From: Sipunculus nudus
Taxonomy: Eukaryota; Annelida; Sipuncula; Golfingiida; Sipunculidae
Assembly: GCA_026874595.1 (NCBI GenBank)
Contig: CM049307.1
Location: 92,292,330 to 92,356,329 of the forward strand
Direction of reading: 5' to 3'
DNA: 64,000 bases
This document shows, one piece after another, positions 56,526 through 64,000 of this stretch (position 1 is the stretch's first letter; each line of letters begins with the position of its first letter). Both the position numbers and the translations under genes were made by a program. A model generated the notes under the pieces. That model was not told the origin of the DNA and did no database searches. It saw only the letters and a list, made by a program, of their open reading frames with translations.

Positions 56526-57393
56526 ATGCATTCTGCTGCTATAAGTAGCAGTTCACACCTCCATTCATCTGTCTGTCCAGCCATCTACCAGCATGGCATC
56601 ATAACAGAAAGGGTTCAACCTGGACCTCAGAAAAAGACCAGGAAGAATGATGATAATGAAGTAACTGATCTACCTAGCGAAGATAAGGAGACAGATGTTC
56701 TTGTGTCAGCCCGTCCGAAAACAAACAAGGCTATAAGTGGCCGTTGGCCCGGATATTATGGACAGAAAGGCTGCTGGAGATATGCAAGAGAACACCAGGG
56801 CTGTGGCAGAACAACATGACAGGCTTGAAGCTCCTGTGATCAACCAAACAGCCCATACTAGAGACCACCATCCGCCTTATACAAGGTTCGAAGTAACTCA
56901 ATCGATTATTTCCATTTTCCTGTTCAACAGATAAGCACACCAGCCCTCCCACCGTACTACAACCTAAATCTCGACTACCTACATTAAACGGAAAACAGGA
57001 CTGGGAATCATTCTGGGTTCAATTTGAATTTATGGCAAAGCAATCTGTGTAGAATTCTGAGAAACAGTTGGGATACTTGATGTCAAGTCTACAGGAAGAG
57101 GCTTTAGCCTTTGTTTTAAGACTACCCTCCCCCATCCGAACCAATTTATTTGTTTTAGTGTCAGCCCTGAGGAGAAGATTTTGGGATAATCTTTCACCAG
57201 TGACTCATCGGGCAACACTTACAATGGTAAAGAAAGAATCCTGCGAGACGTTACATGGGTATGCTGCTCGGGTAAGGGAGACTATGGCCAAAGCTTACCA
57301 CGGATTTGAAGGGAATTAGCCATACAATGGCATGTTAAAAGAGTACATTTTCAAAGGACCGCCAGATCCAGCTTTTGTAAATGATGTGCGACA
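56526..57393 (+). pseudogene. Broken gag of an LTR retrotransposon, unit 1
   Basis: The coding trace jumps between frames: N-terminal part 56526-56816, a second frame about 56737-56930 (DIMDRKAAGDMQ, VAEQHDRLEAPV), then a capsid-like part from about 56968 to 57393 with LPTLNGKQDWESFWVQFEFM, ALRRRFWDN, ESCETLHGYAARVRETMAKA and PPDPAFVN. In-frame stops fall at 57050-57052 and 57317-57319. The pattern W-E-F...FE / L..RF / E.L..Y..RV..l..kAy is that of Ty3-type Gag. No protease, reverse transcriptase or integrase follows. Non-functional. Confidence 0.6.
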
Positions 57394-60189
57394 TTAGAAA
57401 TATAAATATCCTTAAGAGGCATCTCAAGATGATAACAGCATCTTTAAATATAGATTTACTATCAGAGTTAATTGGCTGCAAATATGGAATATGTACCTCA
57501 TATCTAATATCCCTTACAGCCCTAATTGATATATTATCTACTGACTTTGCAATAATTGTAGACTGAAATTTCATTCTTCGTTCAATCTGTATATTTTCAT
57601 TTATTCCTTATTTAACTGTACTTTTTTTTGTATGAATAAAGATTCTTCAAGTATGAAGGAAAGATCTGTGAGGTATAAACGTAACATCACATTTTGTTAT
57701 TAGGAATATTCACATTTCGGCCATGGCTGGAAATTAAATTGGGTGTCATGGTTTTCCTAAAAATGTATATAATAGACGGAAACTCCCGTCTCACTTCCAT
57801 TAAAATGGTTAAATATATCAAATCAATTCAAAGCACGGGAAATCTTAAAAAAGATGCAGGTGCAAGCGTACCGAGCAAGTCAGGACTACAGACATGTTTT
57901 CAAATATTAATAATAATAATTATAAATATAATAATAACGATAATAATAATAATCAAATAGCGAAGGTGAACCTGATATGTCATAAGAAATGTTTGGTAGC
58001 ACAATTAAAATTTATACATTACAAAAAACCCACAAATTCTGGAACTATTATGACGTCAAAGTAACACAGATTTCCCCTATGGAACAATCCCAAAACTACC
58101 CAGGATTCCAAGGTTGTCGGACGTGTGGCTTGACACATTAGGTAAGTAGAATGCACATCATTAATTGATGTAACTAAATGAAGAGGGTATGTGGGAAAAT
58201 GTCCAAAACTTCAAAATAACTGGTTAGAACCATGTATTGTTGTTATATTGTTGAATTATTTGTCACAAATATGTAATTTTATAACAAATCATATATACGA
58301 GTAAGCATGCACATGTGTATGTATGCGCATACATGTGTTTATAAATGTATGTGTATGCATATGTATACGGATGCATATGTATAGGTTTTACATGTGTTTT
58401 CCTATGTAAAATGTACAGCATTTGTAATTTTTTTTCACTTTAATTTCATTCTATTTATACAGTAAATATGCAATAACCATTATTATTATTAAAATTATCA
58501 TTATTATATTAAGTGGTCTGGTCTACAGAATGCAGTTCAGGAAATCAGCAGCCAACCAAGATGTTGCGTTATAATTTCTGTATTTTGTGTTATTTGTTCA
58601 CATTCATTTCGTATGTATGCATCATGTAGGCACTTTGAATCTGCAATAAACCTGTAGCAAGTTGCACTACAGATTACATCACCACATACCAATGACGAAT
58701 ATGTGGTATTGTAGGAACACGGTCCGGCATGTTCCCCTAGGATGTTGGGTCATACATATTGCTCTGACGGATGTGGATGGTTTAGCAGATTTCTTTATTC
58801 ATGAGACTGCAAAAGAACATCAATGTATGCTGTTTGAATCACAAAAATGGGAAACTGGAAGACTTAAAGGAAAATCCACTTCCTGCTTATACGGATATTC
58901 GCTTCATTCTAAAAAAAGACTATATCGTCACCTAGTTTCTTTTTCCGGGAATATCCAGACATTTTGTCAAGAATCGTACAGACCTTTAGAGAATAAATGT
59001 CGTATATAAAGCTTTTCAGAGTAGAACTCCGTTAGCTTTAAACTTTTTATGCTGTGCTATTCTGTGTGGATTGTAAAAACTGAAAGAGGTCAAGAAGAAA
59101 GATTGTTACATTTCATCGAGGTGTAAAACAGTGCTAAAATAACGAGAGGGTTCACTCCGCATGCGCCATATCGAAAATTGAGAAACTACTGCCGCCACGC
59201 GGTTGCGGGGTAACAAAAACGGCTGCAGGCCTGTAAAGCAAACAAGACTATTTTAACTAGTTTTCAATGGGGCCCTAGTGGTTGGAGCCTTACCAACAGT
59301 TCCTACTCTGTGATTGTTAGTAAGCAGATTTTTATGGATCCAAAATCAGGAAAGAGAAATCCGATAAAAAGGGATAACGAGGGGACATATTGGGTACTCA
59401 AATCATGTTTTTTTTTTTCACAATGACTTTATTTTGGATGTCCAACGAGACATTAACAATAAGCTTCCTTTCAATTAGGAAAGACATTTCTACATCCAAA
59501 GGCTAAGATGTGTACACTGTCCGACTTTATTAGTCCTCAAAATTAGGTCTTCTGCTTGTAGCTCACAGAATATAAATCAGTGTCTAATTTCAGGATCCAA
59601 AGAAAACCTGCCAAGGACCTCTATGGATATCATATTACAAGGTTCTAGGTCAAACACGAAAGTTTTGTGTCCTGCCTGTCTGGGTGTTAACAATCATATA
59701 ACTGGCCAGTCGTTTGCAGAATATGTGTCACCGTAGCCTAGTAGTAAAATTTCCATGAAGATTTGCCCAGAACGTCCTTGGATGTTGAGTTAGAAGATTC
59801 TCTGCTTGAAAGGCACGTCCACACTGATCACTGCACTGAGCTCCTTTTTTATGTTTTACTCCCTTGATTTTGAGATTTTTAAGTTTGGTTTCACCTAGTG
59901 TCCTGGAACCTTGTGTGTTTATTGTTACCCCCCCCCCCCCCCCCCCCACCACCACCACCAGGTTAAACATGGTTTACTATACAGGAAAATGGCTAGATAT
60001 CTCAAGTTAGGTGTGTTCTTGAAATAAGGGTGCCAAAAGAACCTCTTTTTCTTGTACAGAAGACTAGCTTCGCCACCTATGATCTTTTTTTATGTTTTGT
60101 GCCGTTAAATACCCCCGTCACTTCCACTTGAGAATAGCATAAGACACAAAAAAAATCATTATGGCCAAAAAATAAAAAAAAAGGTTGGC
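57394..60189. other. Unit 1 downstream of gag: no pol, mixed repeats
   Basis: Open frames at 57694-57960 and 58662-59009 lack recognisable motifs. TATG/CATG-rich purine-pyrimidine sequence at 58300-58400, a diverged Helentron-core-like block at about 59510-59700 (CTAATTTCAGGATCC, CAAGGTTCTAGGTC) and a C run with (CCA)n at 59929-59960 are visible. Confidence 0.5.
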
Positions 60190-60516
60190 TTCTCAGGCAC
60201 TTTTTTTCAGAAATCTGCGCGAGGGGGATTCATTTAATTATTTTCATTTTATTATATTTCGTTTTACTTTTTTATGTTTGTTTCGATAAAAATTGATCAT
60301 TGATTATTTGATCAGGAAAAGTTTGCTTATAATAGATGTTTTTTTTTGTAAACAAGTAAAAGTATTACATGACAGAGGAAATTTTATCCATATTGTATTA
60401 TTGTATCTTCTTAAAAGCTGTCCGAGCTGCTGGAGCTCATATTGGTAACTTTATTGAAAATTAAAATACAAATGTTGATGCAGGAGGTTAAAATTGACGC
60501 ACGCGGTGCCTGAGAA
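60190..60516. mobile_element. Possible 327-bp element with 11-bp terminal inverted repeats
   Basis: TTCTCAGGCAC (60190-60200) and GTGCCTGAGAA (60506-60516) are exact inverted repeats around AT-rich sequence. The right end coincides with the boundary between the two 4909-bp units. Confidence 0.35.
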
Positions 60517-60828
60517 CTTTATTTATTGTATAAAATAATGTAAATAATATCAATTTTAACTATTACCATAAATCTGCACTGCAGCTATTATTATTTTCAA
60601 TCTCAAAATATTTCTACTTTCCTGTTCCACATAGATCTGTCGCTGTGTGATATCATTATAAATAATGAAACTGGCTCATCAAGAAACGTTCGACGAGTAG
60701 CCAACAATAATCTTACGAAAATCTTGAATTTTAATTACAGTGAGACAGAGGAGAACACCTGCATACTTAAAAACCCCTAAATCGAGGAATTTAGTTCAAT
60801 TAACATTAAAATCAGTGGAGTTTTCTAG

Positions 60829-61352
60829 TGTCACGGTGTCACGGCGTTTTTGAGAATTAGCACAGAATAATAAAAAACATTTTGGGTGTCACCATATCTT
60901 TGATATATTACTGGTAGTAGTAATCAGAGTATTATTAGTTTTTCCGGGCTTGCTATTAGAAATCTTATATGTATTGACGGTACAGCCAATCAGAACAATA
61001 CCTGAGCCAGAACGATATCACGAGTACAAGTAAAAGGGTAATCTTTCAAATGGAAGATTTATTGTACAGCTGAAGATATCTCCTATTTTATAAGAATAAG
61101 GTTGTAAATATTTTTTCTAACATTATTCGAACTTTATTCATGGATTGTTATTATTGTATTAGCAACTTGGTGTCTGTGTGGGAAATTAAATAACAATTAA
61201 ATATTACTTCTTTTGAAATTTAAATGATTAATAAGGATAATACCTTTAATAAATTACGCCATCCTGACAAACCAAAATAACCTACAGTAACAGTACATAT
61301 TTCTAGCAGTGTCCCGGTCTGCGAGTAAAGCCGATGGGTCGGGCTTGCGACA
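60829..61352 (+). mobile_element. Candidate 5' LTR, unit 2
   Basis: Copy of 55920-56443 at +4909. Confidence 0.45.
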
Positions 61353-61354
61353 AA

Positions 61355-61372
61355 TCGTGTCAGAAGTGGGAT
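61355..61372 (+). other. Retroelement primer-binding site, unit 2
   Basis: Identical to the tRNA-Leu-type site at 56446-56463. Confidence 0.6.
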
Positions 61373-61434
61373 AATCTGTTATTAATAATTGGGAACGGTT
61401 TTAAATAATTAAAAAAAAAAACAAAAAAAAACTC

Positions 61435-62302
61435 ATGCATTCTGCTGCTATAAGTAGCAGTTCACACCTCCATTCATCTGTCTGTCCAGCCATCTACCAG
61501 CATGGCATCATAACAGAAAGGGTTCAACCTGGACCTCAGAAAAAGACCAGGAAGAATGATGATAATGAAGTAACTGATCTACCTAGCGAAGATAAGGAGA
61601 CAGATGTTCTTGTGTCAGCCCGTCCGAAAACAAACAAGGCTATAAGTGGCCGTTGGCCCGGATATTATGGACAGAAAGGCTGCTGGAGATATGCAAGAGA
61701 ACACCAGGGCTGTGGCAGAACAACATGACAGGCTTGAAGCTCCTGTGATCAACCAAACAGCCCATACCAGAGACCACCATCCGCCTTATACAAGGTTCGA
61801 AGTAACTCAATCGATTATTTCCATTTTCCTGTTCAACAGATAAGCACACCAGCCCTCCCACCGTACTACAACCTAAATCTCGACTACCTACATTAAACGG
61901 AAAACAGGACTGGGAATCATTCTGGGTTCAATTTGAATTTATGGCAAAGCAATCTGTGTAGAATTCTGAGAAACAGTTGGGATACTTGATGTCAAGTCTA
62001 CAGGAAGAGGCTTTAGCCTTTGTTTTAAGACTACCCTCCCCCATCCGAACCAATTTATTTGTTTTAGTGTCAGCCCTGAGGAGAAGATTTTGGGATAATC
62101 TTTCACCAGTGACTCATCGGGCAACACTTACAATGGTAAAGAAAGAATCCTGCGAGACGTTACATGGGTATGCTGCTCGGGTAAGGGAGACTATGGCCAA
62201 AGCTTACCACGGATTTGAAGGGAATTAGCCATACAATGGCATGTTAAAAGAGTACATTTTCAAAGGACCGCCAGATCCAGCTTTTGTAAATGATGTGCGA
62301 CA
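61435..62302 (+). pseudogene. Broken gag, unit 2
   Basis: Same frames and same stop codons as 56526-57393, with two of the noticed substitutions (one in the overlapping part near 61769, one near 62313 just past the end). The shared lesions show that gag was already dead before the duplication. Confidence 0.6.
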
Positions 62303-64000
62303 TTAGAAATAAAAATATCCTTAAGAGGCATCTCAAGATGATAACAGCATCTTTAAATATAGATTTACTATCAGAGTTAATTGGCTGCAAATATGGAATA
62401 TGTACCTCATATCTAATATCCCTTACAGCCCTAATTGATATATTATCTACTGACTTTGCAATAATTGTAGACTGAAATTTCATTCTTCGTTCAATCTGTA
62501 TATTTTCATTTATTCCTTATTTAACTGTACTTTTTTTTGTATGAATAAAGATTCTTCAAGTATGAAGGAAAGATCTGTGAGGTATAAACGTAACATCACA
62601 TTTTGTTATTAGGAATATTCACATTTCGGCCATGGCTGGAAATTAAATTGGGTGTCATGGTTTTCCTAAAAATGTATATAATAGACGGAAACTCCCGTCT
62701 CACTTCCATTAAAATGGTTAAATATATCAAATCAATTCAAAGCACGGGAAATCTTAAAAAAGATGCAGGTGCAAGCGTACCGAGCAAGTCAGGACTACAG
62801 ACATGTTTTCAAATATTAATAATAATAATTATAAATATAATAATAACGATAATAATAATAATCAAATAGCGAAGGTGAACCTGATATGTCAAAAGAAATG
62901 TTTGGTAGCACAATTAAAATTTATACATTACAAAAAACCCACAAATTCTGGAACTATTATGACGTCAAAGTAACACAGATTTCCCCTATGGAACAATCCC
63001 AAAACTACCCAGGATTCCAAGGTTGTCGGACGTGTGGCTTGACACATTAGGTAAGTAGAATGCACATCATTAATTGATGTAACTAAATGAAGAGGGTATG
63101 TGGGAAAATGTCCAAAACTTCAAAATAACTGGTTAGAACCATGTATTGTTGTTATATTGTTGAATTATTTGTCACAAATATGTAATTTTATAACAAATCA
63201 TATATACGAGTAAGCATGCACATGTGTATGTATGCGCATACATGTGTTTATAAATGTATGTGTATGCATATGTATACGGATGCATATGTATAGGTTTTAC
63301 ATGTGTTTTCCTATGTAAAATGTACAGCATTTGTAATTTTTTTTCACTTTAATTTCATTCTATTTATACAGTAAATATGCAATAACCATTATTATTATTA
63401 AAATTATCATTATTATATTAAGTGGTCTGGTCTACAGAATGCAGTTCAGGAAATCAGCAGCCAACCAAGATGTTGCGTTATAATTTCTGTATTTTGTGTT
63501 ATTTGTTCACATTCATTTCGTATGTATGCATCATGTAGGCACTTTGAATCTGCAATAAACCTGTAGCAAGTTGCACTACAGATTACATCACCACATACCA
63601 ATGACGAATATGTGGTATTGTAGGAACACGGTCCGGCATGTTCCCCTAGGATGTTGGGTCATACATATTGCTCTGACGGATGTGGATGGTTTAGCAGATT
63701 TCTTTATTCATGAGACTGCAAAAGAACATCAATGTATGCTGTTTGAATCACAAAAATGGGAAACTGGAAGACTTAAAGGAAAATCCACTTCCTGCTTATA
63801 CGGATATTCGCTTCATTCTAAAAAAAGACTATATCGTCACCTAGTTTCTTTTTCCGGGAATATCCAGACATTTTGTCAAGAATCGTACAGACCTTTAGAG
63901 AATAAATGTCGTATATAAAGCTTTTCAGAGTAGAACTCCGTTAGCTTTAAACTTTTTATGCTGTGCTATTCTGTGTGGATTGTAAAAACTGAAAGAGGTC

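Larger units (their letters stand above)
55606..60514 (+). repeat. 4909-bp direct duplication, unit 1
   Basis: From AACTTTATTTATTG at 55606 the sequence recurs at 60515 with a constant offset of 4909 to the end of the window (3486 bp compared). The differences I noticed are three substitutions (at 56860, 57404 and 57981). The part after 59091 cannot be compared because the window ends. It may be a very recent tandem duplication or an assembly duplicate of two alleles. Confidence 0.9.
60515..64000 (+). repeat. 4909-bp direct duplication, unit 2 (cut by the window end)
   Basis: Nearly identical to 55606-59091, including LTR, primer-binding site, gag remnants with the same stops, and the downstream sequence. 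Confidence 0.9.

Noticed and set aside
57694-57960. 88-codon frame, duplicated at 62603-62869
   Set aside because: Ends in an (ATT/ATA)n tract giving poly-Ile; no motif.
58662-59009. 115-codon frame, duplicated at 63571-63918
   Set aside because: Begins with TTG, has no recognisable motif, and identity between the copies reflects the recent duplication rather than selection.
55606-61352. Reading 55606-56443 and 60515-61352 as the 5' and 3' LTRs of one element
   Set aside because: The repeat does not begin with TG, no polypurine tract precedes 60515, and the identity continues through gag to the window end. A duplication of the whole unit explains it better.
1-64000. Prokaryotic-type systems (operons, CRISPR, defence islands)
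   Set aside because: Spliced exons, microsatellites and animal-type repeats show eukaryotic nuclear DNA; no array or operon structure is present.

Overview
The window is a stretch of intron-rich, AT-rich animal nuclear DNA with long introns, many (TA)n/(GA)n/(TG)n microsatellites and a dense, varied repeat load. The repeats include bivalve-style Helentron/'pearl'-like elements with tandem-repeat cores and GACGGACA-type microsatellites. A lophotrochozoan, probably a bivalve mollusc, is my best guess. This is an inference: no ribosomal or mitochondrial marker is present to settle it.

The only well-supported host gene lies on the + strand from 9817 to 42304. I joined 20 coding exons by hand. 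Every intron is GT-AG, every phase matches, and the summed coding length is 3426 nt (1141 residues plus stop). It encodes a corin-like type II transmembrane serine protease. The order is a long Ser/Arg-rich cytoplasmic tail (about 1-293), a signal anchor (about 294-315), a SEA-like juxtamembrane module, two complete ten-cysteine Frizzled domains side by side, two LDL-receptor class A modules, an SRCR domain and a trypsin-like domain. The catalytic His940, Asp989, Ser1090 and the S1-pocket Asp1084 are all present. The usual Arg/Lys-Ile-Val-Gly-Gly activation site is missing, and the motif after the catalytic serine reads GDSGC instead of GDSGG.

Layout. 1-9800: repeats only (a Helentron-like element 571-2459, a foldback-like inverted repeat 3815-4266, microsatellites, a SINE-like tRNA relic). 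9817-42304: the protease gene, whose introns carry further Helentron-like copies, a SINE and other dispersed repeats. 42305-42900: 3' UTR with AATAAA. 43122-43816: a probable solo LTR on the minus strand with TATA box, AATAAA and a heat-shock-element-like motif. 44140-48800: an old segmental duplication in which one copy carries a 575-bp PIF/Harbinger-like MITE and the other keeps the empty site. 48850-50090: unidentified coding relics. 50146-55316: a large Helentron-like element holding two arrays (about 278 bp and about 336 bp periods, the latter with a 673-bp higher-order dimer). 55606-64000: a 4909-bp unit present twice at near identity (three substitutions noticed in about 3.5 kb). Each copy carries an LTR, a tRNA-Leu-type primer-binding site and a broken gag with no recognisable pol. 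The second copy runs off the window.

No tRNA or rRNA gene, CRISPR array or operon was found. Nearly all other short open frames look like chance ORFs in repeats or microsatellites.
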